From Ruegeria_C sp040830705 (lineage in GTDB: Bacteria; Pseudomonadota; Alphaproteobacteria; Rhodobacterales; Rhodobacteraceae): 64,000 bases of DNA. Positions 33,892-44,064 of the stretch are shown here, in pieces. Position 1 is the first letter of the stretch; each line of letters opens with the position of its first letter. Where the stretch lies: NCBI GenBank assembly GCA_040830705.1, contig JBFOME010000004.1:1-64000 (forward strand). The letters are read 5' to 3'. The notes under the pieces were generated by a model. That model searched no databases. It saw only the letters and a list, made by a program, of their open reading frames with translations, and had not been told where the DNA came from. The translations under genes and the position numbers were made by a program.

Positions 33892-34980
33892 TCAGTTCAG
33901 CTCGACACCATAGGCGTCCTTGAGCCAGCCAAGAACAAACTGCTTGGCCCCGTCCTGAACGCTGGTTGCCGTTTCCAGAGCGGCCTGCGAGCCGTCGCCG
34001 ACAAAGACCGGGTATTTGCCCACGCGCTTCGACGAAATCTCGGCGAAGTCAGGGCGCTCGATCACTGCCTGGAAGGCGGCAGTATACGTATCGACCACAT
34101 CCTGCGGCGTGTCGCCGGGCAGGAATGCCAGCTTTTGAACCGGGAAACCGGCCACAAAGAAGGCTTTCCACGCATCCCATTGCTCGCCCGAGGTTTCGCA
34201 ACCCTCGGTCGCCTCACAGACTTCCTTGAAACTTGGAATATCCGGGAAGGTCGGATCGCGCACGATGTTGCCATCTGCATCCAACGCGCCCCAGGTCATC
34301 ATCGGAACGGCCTGTCCGGCCTCGACCAACGGCACCGAGCCGCCCAAATAGCCTGATGAGGTCTGATAGTCGATTGTCGCTTCGCCCCGCTCGAACATAA
34401 GGCGACCGTCGCCACGCCCCTTGATGCCAAAGACTGGCTCGACATTCATGCCCAGCATCTGCCAGGCCAGCAGCGGCACCAGATCAAGCCGCGTCGCCCC
34501 CTGGCTGCCATAGATAAAGTTCACATCTTTCAGGTTGTTGGCTGAACCATCGAACTTGGCCCCATCATCGGCGTTCAGATAGGCAACGCCACCGGTGCCC
34601 GACGCCATGACAGGAATCCATTCCTTGTATTCATAGCGGACCCGAGGATCGTTCAGCAGATAGGGGAATTGGGTCGACCCGGATGTTCCAAAAAGCAGCG
34701 TGCCGTCGTCATGGTTCTGCTCTTGAAACCAGTTCGCCCCCTTGGTCGAGCCCGCACCCGGCATGAATTTGACCACCACGGTCGGCTGACCCGGCAGTTC
34801 CTCGGACAAGAGCGGGGCAAAGAAATTCGCCCATTTGGCCGACCCGCCAGTTTCGGAAAATGGAATCACCCACTCGATGGTCTTGCCTGAAAAATCGACC
34901 TCGGCTGCGGCAGGTGCCGCAATCCCGGCAGCCGCGATCAGCGATATCACCGCGCGGCGCGTGAAAACAGAAACGGTCAT
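33892..34980 (-). CDS. tctC: TctC: periplasmic tricarboxylate-binding receptor (Bug family)
   Basis: The protein is 362 residues from the ATG at 34980, with GGAGG five bases upstream; the frame to 35163 is rejected because it runs through the tctD start. A signal peptide is evident (MTVSVFTRRAVISLIAAAG, cut near PAAAEVDF). The mature Bug/TctC fold shows VKFMPGAGSTKGANWF and TSGSTQFPYLL as ligand loops. At 362 residues it is longer than the usual 320-330, with an insertion around KEVCEATEGCETSGEQ that contains two Cys residues and may form a disulfide. It delivers substrate to the fused TctAB protein. The divergent tctDE pair begins 136 bases away. Confidence 0.9.
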   Translation of the reverse strand: MTVSVFTRRAVISLIAAAGIAAPAAAEVDFSGKTIEWVIPFSETGGSAKWANFFAPLLSEELPGQPTVVVKFMPGAGSTKGANWFQEQNHDDGTLLFGTSGSTQFPYLLNDPRVRYEYKEWIPVMASGTGGVAYLNADDGAKFDGSANNLKDVNFIYGSQGATRLDLVPLLAWQMLGMNVEPVFGIKGRGDGRLMFERGEATIDYQTSSGYLGGSVPLVEAGQAVPMMTWGALDADGNIVRDPTFPDIPSFKEVCEATEGCETSGEQWDAWKAFFVAGFPVQKLAFLPGDTPQDVVDTYTAAFQAVIERPDFAEISSKRVGKYPVFVGDGSQAALETATSVQDGAKQFVLGWLKDAYGVELN

Positions 34981-35116
34981 TATGTCCTCCCTGGTGACCA
35001 ACAACCAGTCCGGCTCCTCCGATCCCGACTTGGCTGTTCCTGCATACGGGGTTGATTCCCCCTGCGATCTGCCAATCATGGTGTTCCAACCTTGCGCCAA
35101 GCTTGCGGGAGCTGAA

Positions 35117-35785
35117 ATGCGGATCGTCATCATCGAGGATAACGAGGCGTTGGCAAATGCCATAGCCTACCGTCTGCGTGATCGGGGACACTCGGCGGAC
35201 GTGTTGCATGATGGTCAGGAGGCCGACGCATTTCTGGCGCGCGAAGGTGCGGATCTGGTGGTGCTGGACATCAATCTGCCCGGACGATCCGGCTTCGATA
35301 TCCTGCGCGCAATGCGTGACCGCGAGGACAATGCCCCGGTTATTCTGTTGACGGCGCGCTCGGAAACCAGCGACCGCGTGGCCGGTCTGGACATGGGTGC
35401 CGATGACTATCTGGTCAAACCGTTCGAGATGGACGAGTTGGAGGCGCGCATTCGTGCCCTGTCGCGCCGTAAAAGCCTGGACTATGGCGCGCAGGAACAA
35501 ATTGGCGGGCTGGAATTCGACCGAAACACGCGCGAGATAAAGGCCGAAGGCGTGGCGCTGGACGTTCCTCGCCGCGAACTGGCGGTGCTGGAATGTTTGC
35601 TGGAACGCCGCGGGCGCATCGTATCCAAGGCGCAACTAACCGATCATGTCTATGGCGTCGGGGCGGATGTGGATGATACGGCTGTCGAGCCACATGTCTC
35701 GCGCCTGCGCAAGAGACTTGGTGCTTTCGGCATTTCGATCAAGACCGCGCGCGGACTGGGATACATGCTGGAGGTCGCGGTCTGA
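35117..35785 (+). CDS. tctD: TctD: OmpR-family response regulator
   Basis: The protein is 222 residues from the ATG at 35117, with GGAG upstream; longer frames overlap tctC. The receiver domain has Asp-Asp-like pocket IIEDNEA, phospho-acceptor Asp in LVVLDINLPG, and Lys in YLVKPFE. The C-terminal winged helix shows LDVPRRELAVLECLLERRG and EPHVSRLRKRL. It is divergent from tctC and is co-transcribed with the histidine kinase (1-base TGATG overlap). The pair should induce the tct transporter in response to a tricarboxylate. Confidence 0.92.
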   Translation: MRIVIIEDNEALANAIAYRLRDRGHSADVLHDGQEADAFLAREGADLVVLDINLPGRSGFDILRAMRDREDNAPVILLTARSETSDRVAGLDMGADDYLVKPFEMDELEARIRALSRRKSLDYGAQEQIGGLEFDRNTREIKAEGVALDVPRRELAVLECLLERRGRIVSKAQLTDHVYGVGADVDDTAVEPHVSRLRKRLGAFGISIKTARGLGYMLEVAV

Positions 35786-37146
35786 TGCGCCGCGCTTCCC
35801 TGCGGCTTCGCCTTTTTGTCCTGATCCTCAGCCCGCTGGTCGTGATGGCCGTCATATTGGGCTATTGGCGCTTTACGGTCGCCCAACGCACCGCCGAAGA
35901 CCTTTTCGACCGCGGCCTATTGGCCGCCGCTCTCGCAATATCACGCGATGTGGCCGTGTCCGGCGGTGATGCCTTGTCTCCTTCGACCCGCGATTTGATA
36001 CGGGACGCAGCGGGGGGAGAGGTGTTTTATCATGCCACGGGCCCCGGCGGCATCTACATCACCGGTTATGCTTACCCGCCAAAATCCTCCCGGTCGGAGG
36101 AGGCCGATTTTTACGCGCCCCACTTCTTCGAAGCGACCTATCGAGACGAGGAAGTGCGGGTGTTAAGGATCAGGGAGCGGGTGACGATCGAGAATCTGAC
36201 CGGCGATGCTTCGGTCAAGGTGTGGCAACGGATCGAGGATCGACAGCTGTTTGCCCGCCAACTTGCGGTGCGCGCAGCCGCGCTGATCGGCACACTGCTT
36301 GCAACGCTTGCGCTGGTCGTCTGGTTCGGAGTGGCACGTGGTCTGCGGCCGCTGATCGATCTGCAGGATGCGATTGCGGCGCGATCACCAAATGACCTGA
36401 GCCAGATAAAGCGCCCGGTGCCTATCGAGGTGAGCGGCATTGTTCGAACGTTGAACCATCTGTTTGGCAAGGTAGAGGCCAGCATCGACGCCCATCAGGT
36501 CTTTATTTCGGACGCCGCGCATCAGCTGCGCAACCCGGCGGCTGCCGTTCAATCCATGGCCGAAGCGGTGCGCGATGCGCCCTCTGCCAAAGACAGAAAC
36601 AAGCGGATATCCGAACTGGTCAACGCCGCCCGCGGTTCCGCCCGTGTCGCCGATCAGCTCTTGTCGCTCGACCGTCTGCAACAATCCGCGATGGCACCGG
36701 ATCTTGAGCCCGTCGATCTTCGAGATGTCGTTCAGGACATTTGCGCTGAGTTCGGGCCAACTATTCTCTCACGCGGGCTCGAGTTCGAATTCAACGCGCC
36801 GGATTACCCAATAAATGTATCCGGAGACCGGCTGTTTCTTACCGAAGCAATCAAGAACCTGATCGACAATGCGTTAAAGCATGGTGGCCCTGATCTGACC
36901 CAGATCGCCGTAAACATCACGCATTCGAATGGCGACGCTATCGTTACGATCAAGGATGATGGCAAGGGCCTCAAGCCCGAGCAAAGCGAAACCGCGTTCG
37001 GCCGCTTCTCGCAGGTGGAACCCTCCGACGGCAGTGGCCTTGGGCTGGCGATTGCAATGTCGGTCGCTGAGCGACATGGCGGCAGACTGGTCATTGATCG
37101 GGTCACGAAAGGCGCGAGTATTTCGCTTCATACACCGACACTGTAG
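35785..37146 (+). CDS. tctE: TctE: tricarboxylate-sensing histidine kinase
   Basis: The protein is 453 residues. A first membrane helix lies at about 8-28 (LFVLILSPLVVMAVILGYW), then a periplasmic sensor of about 130 residues with the pattern SGGDALSPSTRDLIRDAAGG typical of the TctE/2CSK N-terminal domain. A second helix is at about 163-185. The H-box is FISDAAHQLRNPAAA, the N-box NLIDNALKHGG, and the G-boxes DDGKGL and GSGLGLAI. It phosphorylates TctD. The stop at 37146 faces the thiC gene across 236 bases that contain no recognisable gene. Confidence 0.92.
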   Translation: MRRASLRLRLFVLILSPLVVMAVILGYWRFTVAQRTAEDLFDRGLLAAALAISRDVAVSGGDALSPSTRDLIRDAAGGEVFYHATGPGGIYITGYAYPPKSSRSEEADFYAPHFFEATYRDEEVRVLRIRERVTIENLTGDASVKVWQRIEDRQLFARQLAVRAAALIGTLLATLALVVWFGVARGLRPLIDLQDAIAARSPNDLSQIKRPVPIEVSGIVRTLNHLFGKVEASIDAHQVFISDAAHQLRNPAAAVQSMAEAVRDAPSAKDRNKRISELVNAARGSARVADQLLSLDRLQQSAMAPDLEPVDLRDVVQDICAEFGPTILSRGLEFEFNAPDYPINVSGDRLFLTEAIKNLIDNALKHGGPDLTQIAVNITHSNGDAIVTIKDDGKGLKPEQSETAFGRFSQVEPSDGSGLGLAIAMSVAERHGGRLVIDRVTKGASISLHTPTL

Positions 37147-37348
37147 GGGATCGCGTGGCAAGTTTAATTCGAAAAGCCCGTCAAAAGAATCCCATAGCAC
37201 TGGGTCACGCTAACAAACGGTCCAACCCCAGACAAAAAATATAGCTTGGAACTACAGCAAAAACTGAGACAGAGCGTCCATTGACCATGCGATGCAAGCA
37301 CGTCCTGTCAGGTTCAGTCAGCGCATGATCGCGCGGATGTTCAGATAT

Positions 37349-37375
37349 CCCCGAAGCCGCCAACCGGCTCCGGGG
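37349..37375 (-). terminator. hairpin after thiC
   Basis: An imperfect stem (CCCCG-A-AGCCG paired with CGGCT-C-CGGGG) lies 8 bases beyond the thiC stop in the gap to tctE. There is no T-run. It may end transcripts from either side or protect the thiC 3' end. Confidence 0.45.
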
Positions 37376-37382
37376 ACAAGCA

Positions 37383-39182
<1,800 letters not shown>

Positions 39183-39245
39183 GTTGGTGCTCCTCAAGCA
39201 GTTCAACTCAAAAAGACACCAGATGAATTGTGGCTTGAGGAAAGC

Positions 39246-39263
39246 AAAAGGGGTGCCCCTTTT
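39246..39263 (-). terminator. terminator-like hairpin in the thiC leader
   Basis: AAAAGGGG and CCCCTTTT are directly apposed with a two-base centre, between the riboswitch and the thiC start. On the minus strand the T-rich arm comes last and is followed by GCTTTCC. It is a plausible expression platform for transcription termination. Confidence 0.6.
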
Positions 39264-39305
39264 GTTCGGAAAACGCCCGGCCTTGGCTTGCGGCCCGCGT
39301 GCCCT

Positions 39306-39406
39306 AGCTTCCTACGCCAGTATCAACTGGGTCAGGTTCAAAGGGTCGCGTCACCGGGCAATGCCCTGTCAGCCTCTCAGTCCCCACGGCGGGACTCCCC
39401 TGCGTA
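39306..39406 (-). ncRNA. TPP riboswitch (thi-box) upstream of thiC
   Basis: Read on the minus strand, the leader contains the conserved blocks of the TPP aptamer: GGGGACTGAGAGG near the 5' side (about 39374-39386), then ACCCTTTGAACCTGACCC and ACTGGCGTAGGAA at the 3' side. The GCGTAGG at both ends gives the closing stem. It senses thiamine pyrophosphate and turns thiC off. It lies about 124 bases before the ATG, leaving room for the hairpin at 39246-39263. Confidence 0.95.
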
Positions 39407-39802
39407 GCCAATCGCTAGCCCAGCCCGTGCAGATTTACAATGGTGTTGGTGAACAATCCGGCATCGGCCTCAGCTTGGGCCGACACGCGGATCACATCTA
39501 CTGACAACTCCAAGGAAAGACCAAATTATTGAAGATAGTCAACGATTATGGGAAAAATTCCGACTTTTAGTATCAGAAGATTGAATAATGAAAATACTTA
39601 TGCAGCCGCTTGCAGCTTCTTCCGGACGCCGATTGGTCTTGCGATTGCCAAAAAAACCGTCTCGTGCTCTCGTCCGCCCGTGCTTTCTCCCACGGCGCAC
39701 TGACCGGGGTCTGGGATACGTCAGACCCAGCCGTGCAAAGCCTAGTCGGTGCCGTCTATCGCACACGGATCGCGGTGATGGGCGGCGGCAGGGGAACTGG
39801 CT
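39407..39802. other. intergenic stretch without a supported gene
   Basis: The part from about 39500 to 39600 is AT-rich and probably holds the thiC promoter; TTGACT on the minus strand at 39537-39542 is a weak -35 candidate. Beyond it, several short frames run through on both strands (for example plus-strand from 39610) without ribosome sites or recognisable similarity. I see no RNA gene. Confidence 0.4.
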
Positions 39803-40150
39803 TTATCGAAGTTCATGCCACAAGGCAAAGATCGGCTCAGTCACTTGACGGTTCGCGGCCACGTGCAGACTTTTCATGGGTTCAGACCCAGCTTCGACAT
39901 AGTCCCAGCAGGCCAGCGCGGCCGCATGATCGTGAAACCGCATCTCGATCAGCACCGAGACCTCTGGAAAACGCGCGTCATAGCCATCGTGATAGGCGCG
40001 TCGCCAGACCCGCCAGGACTGGAGGTAGCCGCGCTCCTTAAGATGCTCGCAATAGGGATCATATGCCGCTTTGAACGATGCAAGATCGCACCCGCTGCGA
40101 AGGTTAAATGCCCCGAACATCGCGCAGGCATCCTTATGTGGATCATTCAT
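39803..40150 (-). CDS. 115-residue hypothetical protein
   Basis: The frame begins at the ATG at 40150 (MNDPHKDACAMFGAFNLRSG); a second Met at residue 11 is also possible. The composition is of a compact alpha/beta domain (DLASFKAAYDPYCEHLKERG, then SWRVWRR, then VSVLIEMRFHDHAAALACWDYV), similar in pattern to small dimeric ferredoxin-like barrel proteins such as DUF6614. I cannot place it firmly. It is a single gene, divergent from sitA, with 333 bases between starts, and shares no operon with neighbours. Confidence 0.6.
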   Translation of the reverse strand: MNDPHKDACAMFGAFNLRSGCDLASFKAAYDPYCEHLKERGYLQSWRVWRRAYHDGYDARFPEVSVLIEMRFHDHAAALACWDYVEAGSEPMKSLHVAANRQVTEPIFALWHELR

Positions 40151-40419
40151 AATACCACCCCGAGATCATCAACCGCTATCCGGAAGATTAGCGCGCCATA
40201 TGCGAGGGCCTTGTACCAATACGACGGAATTCCGGTCGCCCGCGCAGGTCCCGCTCCAAACAGGGTTGGCGATCAGTTGTGTTTGGACGGCTAGAAGGTT
40301 CTCCTATGTCTGCGGTGTTTCGTCCATGGGCTCGACGCGCAGTTCCAGTACACACGACAGCCAGTGGCGGCCTATCATGGGTGGTTGCCCGCCTTTATTG
40401 CGACTAATTCGCAAAAGGC
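40151..40419. other. intergenic stretch without a supported gene
   Basis: Together with the sit promoter and leader (40420-40483) this makes a 333-base gap. Frames on the plus strand here lack start sites and similarity. The last 60 bases become AT-rich towards the promoter. Confidence 0.45.
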
Positions 40420-40448
40420 TTGACAGTTGCGAGTGATTTGCATTTACA
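40420..40448 (+). promoter_or_regulatory. sitA promoter overlapped by a Mur/Fur-type operator
   Basis: TTGACA at 40420-40425 is a perfect -35 hexamer; TTTACA at 40443-40448 is a possible -10 with 17-base spacing. Between and overlapping them, TTGCGAGTGATTTGCA (40427-40442) is an imperfect dyad (11 of 15 positions in the core) resembling the manganese-responsive Mur boxes of alphaproteobacteria, built on TGCAAAT-type half-sites. Its position would block RNA polymerase when manganese is plentiful. Confidence 0.7.
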
Positions 40449-40483
40449 CAAAATTGATTTATCTGCTCTGCAAGGAGATACGG

Positions 40484-41386
40484 ATGCTGACGACGCTGTT
40501 CAAAACCACTTCCGCCGCAGTATTGACCATAACCTTCGCGACAAGCGCGCAGGCGGACGACAAGATGAAGGTGGTGACCACTTTTACCGTTCTGGCCGAC
40601 ATGGCCTCAAACGTGGCGGGCGAGGCGGCCGAGGTCGTCTCAGTCACAAAGCCCGGCGCGGAAATTCACGGTTACGAGCCGACGCCGCAGGATATCGTGC
40701 GCGCCTCAGATGCGGACCTGATCCTATGGAATGGTATGAATCTGGAGCTTTGGTTCGAACAGTTCCTGTCCAATCTGGGCGATGTGCCTTCGGCCACGCT
40801 GACCGAAGGGATCGACCCGATTCCCATCGCATCGGGCAACTACGAGGGCAAGCCAAATCCCCATGCCTGGATGGGGCTCGATAACGCGCTGGTCTATATT
40901 GACAATATCGAGCGTGCCTTTTCTCAGAACGATCCGGAAAACGCCGAAATCTATGCCGCGAACGCTGCCGCCTACAAGGATGAGCTGCGCGCGACGATTC
41001 AGCCTTTGCGTGATGCCATTGCGGCAATTCCCGAGGACCGCCGCTGGCTGGTCACCTGCGAAGGCGCGTTCAGCTATCTGGCCCGCGATTTCGGGATGAA
41101 GGAACTGTACCTTTGGCCGATGAATGCTGATCAGGTCGGAACGCCGCGTCAAGTACGGGCGGTGATCGATGGGGTGCGCGACAATGATATACCTGTCGTG
41201 TTCTGCGAAAGCACGGTCAACACCGCTCCGGCCAAGCAGGTTGCGCGCGAAACTGGTGCAGCCTACGGCGGCGAGCTCTATGTGGATTCGCTGAGCGAGG
41301 CGGGTGGAGCGGTGCCCACCTATCTGGACCTGCTCACAGTGACCTCGGGCACGGTGGCACAAGGGTTAACCACGGCGACCAACTGA
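40484..41386 (+). CDS. sitA: SitA: periplasmic Mn/Fe-binding protein
   Basis: The protein is 300 residues from the ATG at 40484, with AAGGAG six bases upstream. The signal peptide is cut near SAQA-DDKM (residue 24). It is a cluster A-I metal receptor: His in GAEIHGYEP, His in NPHAWMGLDN, Glu in TCEGAFSYLARDFG, and Asp in LYVDSLSE near the C-terminus. The Glu/Asp pair in place of a third His, and the absence of a His-rich loop, favour manganese or iron over zinc. It feeds the SitBCD membrane complex encoded by the following genes. Confidence 0.92.
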   Translation: MLTTLFKTTSAAVLTITFATSAQADDKMKVVTTFTVLADMASNVAGEAAEVVSVTKPGAEIHGYEPTPQDIVRASDADLILWNGMNLELWFEQFLSNLGDVPSATLTEGIDPIPIASGNYEGKPNPHAWMGLDNALVYIDNIERAFSQNDPENAEIYAANAAAYKDELRATIQPLRDAIAAIPEDRRWLVTCEGAFSYLARDFGMKELYLWPMNADQVGTPRQVRAVIDGVRDNDIPVVFCESTVNTAPAKQVARETGAAYGGELYVDSLSEAGGAVPTYLDLLTVTSGTVAQGLTTATN

Positions 41387-41411
41387 AGGCCGCAAGGCAA
41401 AGGAAGGCTGA

Positions 41412-42311
41412 ATGCGGGACGACCAAGGCCCGATCCGGGATGTGAGTGACACCGGTGCATCCGGCGCTGGTATCAGCGCCCGCGATGTCACCGTCACCTA
41501 TCGCAATGGCCATACCGCGCTGTGGAATGCCAGTTTCGAAATACCGCGCGGCACGGTCACCGCGCTGGTGGGCGTCAACGGCGCGGGCAAATCCACACTC
41601 TTCAAGGCAATCATGGGTTTTGTGCCTGCCGCGCAGGGCGAGATCCGCATTCTTGGCATGGCCGTGAAACAGGCGCTGGCACAGAACCTGGTCGCCTATG
41701 TCCCGCAATCGGAGGAGGTGGATTGGGCGTTTCCCGTGCTGGTCGAAGACGTGGTGATGATGGGTCGCTACGGCCATATGGGGTTCTTGCGACGGCCCAA
41801 ACAGGCTGATCACGATGCGGTCGATCAGGCCCTGCGCCGGGTCAACATGCAGGATTATCGCCACCGCCAGATCGGAGAGCTGTCCGGCGGGCAGCGCAAA
41901 CGGGTCTTTCTGGCCCGCGCGCTGGCGCAGGACGGTCAGGTGATCCTGCTGGACGAACCCTTCACCGGCGTGGACGTGAAGACTGAGGATCAGATCGTCG
42001 CACTTTTGCGCGAGTTGCGGGACGAAGGCCGGGTGATGCTGGTCTCGACCCACAATCTTGGCTCTGTCCCGGAATTCTGCGACCGCACCGTTCTGGTCAA
42101 AGGCACCGTGCTGGGCTACGGCCCGACCGAAACCACCTTCACCCGCGAGAACCTCGAACAGGCCTTTGGCGGCGTGCTGCGCCACTTCACGCTGGGCGGC
42201 GACACGCTGCATGACGATGAAGATGCGCGGCAGGTTACCATCCTGTCCGACGATGAACGCCCCTTTGTGCAATATGGCGACAAAACCCAGCGCACGGAGC
42301 GGCAGGAATGA
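41412..42311 (+). CDS. sitB: SitB: metal ABC importer ATPase
   Basis: The protein is 299 residues with one ABC domain: Walker A GVNGAGKS, signature LSGGQRKRVFLARAL, Walker B VILLDEPFTGVD, switch His in STHNLGS. The YVPQSEEVDWAFPV Q-loop region is typical of Mn/Zn-family (SitB/MntB) ATPases. The C-terminal extension of about 40 residues is acidic (HDDEDARQ). It starts 25 bases after sitA and overlaps sitC by 4 bases. Confidence 0.93.
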   Translation: MRDDQGPIRDVSDTGASGAGISARDVTVTYRNGHTALWNASFEIPRGTVTALVGVNGAGKSTLFKAIMGFVPAAQGEIRILGMAVKQALAQNLVAYVPQSEEVDWAFPVLVEDVVMMGRYGHMGFLRRPKQADHDAVDQALRRVNMQDYRHRQIGELSGGQRKRVFLARALAQDGQVILLDEPFTGVDVKTEDQIVALLRELRDEGRVMLVSTHNLGSVPEFCDRTVLVKGTVLGYGPTETTFTRENLEQAFGGVLRHFTLGGDTLHDDEDARQVTILSDDERPFVQYGDKTQRTERQE

Positions 42312-43195
42312 TCGAGTACCTGGCTGAGCCATTTGACTACGCCTACATGACAAACGCTATGTGGGTGTCGGCGCTGGTCGGCGGCGTCTGCGCCTTTCTG
42401 TCCGCTTATCTGATGCTCAAGGGCTGGTCGCTGATCGGTGACGCGCTGTCCCATTCGGTGGTGCCGGGCGTCGCCGGGGCCTATATTCTCGGGTTGCCGT
42501 TCTCGATGGGCGCCTTTCTTGCGGGCGGGCTGGCGGCGGGCGCAATGCTGTTCCTGTCTGAACGCTCGGGCCTCAAGGTGGATGTCATCATCGGCCTGAT
42601 CTTCACCTCGTTTTTTGGGCTGGGACTGTTCATCGTGTCGATCAACCCGATGTCGATCTCGATCCAGACCATCACGATGGGCAATATCCTGGCCATCACG
42701 CCCGAGGATACGCTGCAACTGGCGATCATCGGCTTTGTTTCGCTGGCAGTGCTGCTGGCGAAGTGGAAAGACCTAATGGTCACCTTTTTTGACGAGAACC
42801 ACGCCCGCGCCATCGGGCTGCGGCCAGGTTTGCTGAAAGCGGTGTTCTTTGTGCTGCTCTCGGCCTCGGTGGTCGCCGCAATGCAAACCGTTGGCGCATT
42901 TCTGGTGATCGCCATGGTGGTGACCCCGGGGGCCACCGCCTATCTGCTCTGCGACCGGTTTCCCCGGCTGATCCTGACCTCGGTTTTGATCGGGTCGGTC
43001 ACAAGCTTTCTCGGGGCCTATGTCAGCTATTTCCTCGACGGGGCGACTGGCGGCATCATCGTCTGCTTGCAAACGCTTCTGTTTCTTGCGGCATTTGTCT
43101 TTGCCCCGAAACACGGGCTATTGGCGGCCCGGCGCAAGGCGGATGCGGCGCTGGCGCGCGGCCCGACCTCCAAGCCGGAACGAAAGGCAGCCTGA
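42308..43195 (+). CDS. sitC: SitC: metal ABC importer permease
   Basis: The protein is 295 residues with about eight membrane helices of the ABC-3 family. Typical segments are LKGWSLIGDALSHSVVPGVA and TPEDTLQLAI, followed by FFDENHARAIGLRPG (coupling region) and VGAFLVIAMVVTPGATAYLL. With SitD it forms the heterodimeric manganese channel. It overlaps sitB by 4 bases and sitD by 1 base (TGATG). The C-terminal tail is basic and soluble. Confidence 0.93.
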   Translation: MIEYLAEPFDYAYMTNAMWVSALVGGVCAFLSAYLMLKGWSLIGDALSHSVVPGVAGAYILGLPFSMGAFLAGGLAAGAMLFLSERSGLKVDVIIGLIFTSFFGLGLFIVSINPMSISIQTITMGNILAITPEDTLQLAIIGFVSLAVLLAKWKDLMVTFFDENHARAIGLRPGLLKAVFFVLLSASVVAAMQTVGAFLVIAMVVTPGATAYLLCDRFPRLILTSVLIGSVTSFLGAYVSYFLDGATGGIIVCLQTLLFLAAFVFAPKHGLLAARRKADAALARGPTSKPERKAA

Positions 43196-44064
43196 TGGAG
43201 ATCGAGACGCTGCTCCTGCCCTTCCGCTTTCCCTTCATGCAGAACGCCTTTCTGATCTCGATGATCGTCTCGGTGCCAACAGCCCTGCTGTCGTGTTTTC
43301 TGGTGATGAAGGGCTGGGCGCTGATGGGCGACGCGGTCAGCCATGCTGTGCTGCCAGGGATCGTGCTGGCTTATATCTTCGGCCTGCCGCTGATCGTCGG
43401 AGCTTTCGCGGCGGGCATGACCTGCGCCGTGGCCACTGGTTATCTGTCCAGCAATAGCCGAGTCAAACAGGATACGGTTATGGGCGTGGTGTTTTCCGGC
43501 ATGTTCGGGCTGGGTATCGTCCTTTATGTTTCTGTGCCTACCAACGCGCATCTCGATCACATCCTTTTTGGCAATATGCTGGGGGTCGAGGCGCATGAGC
43601 TTTGGCAAGCAGGGATCATCTCGGGGCTCGTCGCCCTGGGGCTGGGGCTGAAATGGAAGGACCTGCTGCTGCACAGTTTTGACCCGGCGCAGGCGCGTGC
43701 GTCGGGGCTTTGGGTCAACTGGCTTTATTATGGTTTGCTGGCCGCACTTTCGCTGACCATCGTGGCGACGCTGGCCGCAGCCGGGTTGATCCTGGCTATC
43801 GGATTGCTGATTGCACCAGGTGCAATCGCCTTTCTGATCGTTCGCAAGTTTTCAACCATGCTTTGGGTCTCGGTTCTGGTCTGCATGGCGGCGATGTTGC
43901 TGGGCACCTATGCCAGTTTTTTCCTCGACAGCGCGCCCGCACCCACCATCGTACTGATCCTGACGGCAATGTTTCTGATCGCTTTCATACGGCGCCAGAT
44001 CATCACGCGCCGCCTGTCCATGCGCCGGGTCGAGGCCGCTTCACATAATGGCCCCGCATCCTGA
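43195..44064 (+). CDS. sitD: SitD: metal ABC importer permease
   Basis: The protein is 289 residues, paralogous to SitC: LMGDAVSHAVLPGIVLAY matches the corresponding segment there, then NSRVKQDTVMGVVFSG, SFDPAQARASGL and AAGLILAIGLLIAPGAIAFL. It forms the second half of the membrane channel. Its stop overlaps the next start (TGATG), so it is translationally coupled to the panE-like gene. Confidence 0.93.
   Translation: MEIETLLLPFRFPFMQNAFLISMIVSVPTALLSCFLVMKGWALMGDAVSHAVLPGIVLAYIFGLPLIVGAFAAGMTCAVATGYLSSNSRVKQDTVMGVVFSGMFGLGIVLYVSVPTNAHLDHILFGNMLGVEAHELWQAGIISGLVALGLGLKWKDLLLHSFDPAQARASGLWVNWLYYGLLAALSLTIVATLAAAGLILAIGLLIAPGAIAFLIVRKFSTMLWVSVLVCMAAMLLGTYASFFLDSAPAPTIVLILTAMFLIAFIRRQIITRRLSMRRVEAASHNGPAS

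Noticed and set aside
39610..40041. 143-codon plus-strand frame in the thiC-sitA gap
   Set aside because: No ribosome site or family similarity, and it overlaps the better-supported minus-strand gene at 39803-40150.
41334..42353. 339-codon minus-strand frame across sitB
   Set aside because: It mirrors the sitB coding sequence; the ABC motifs are on the plus strand.
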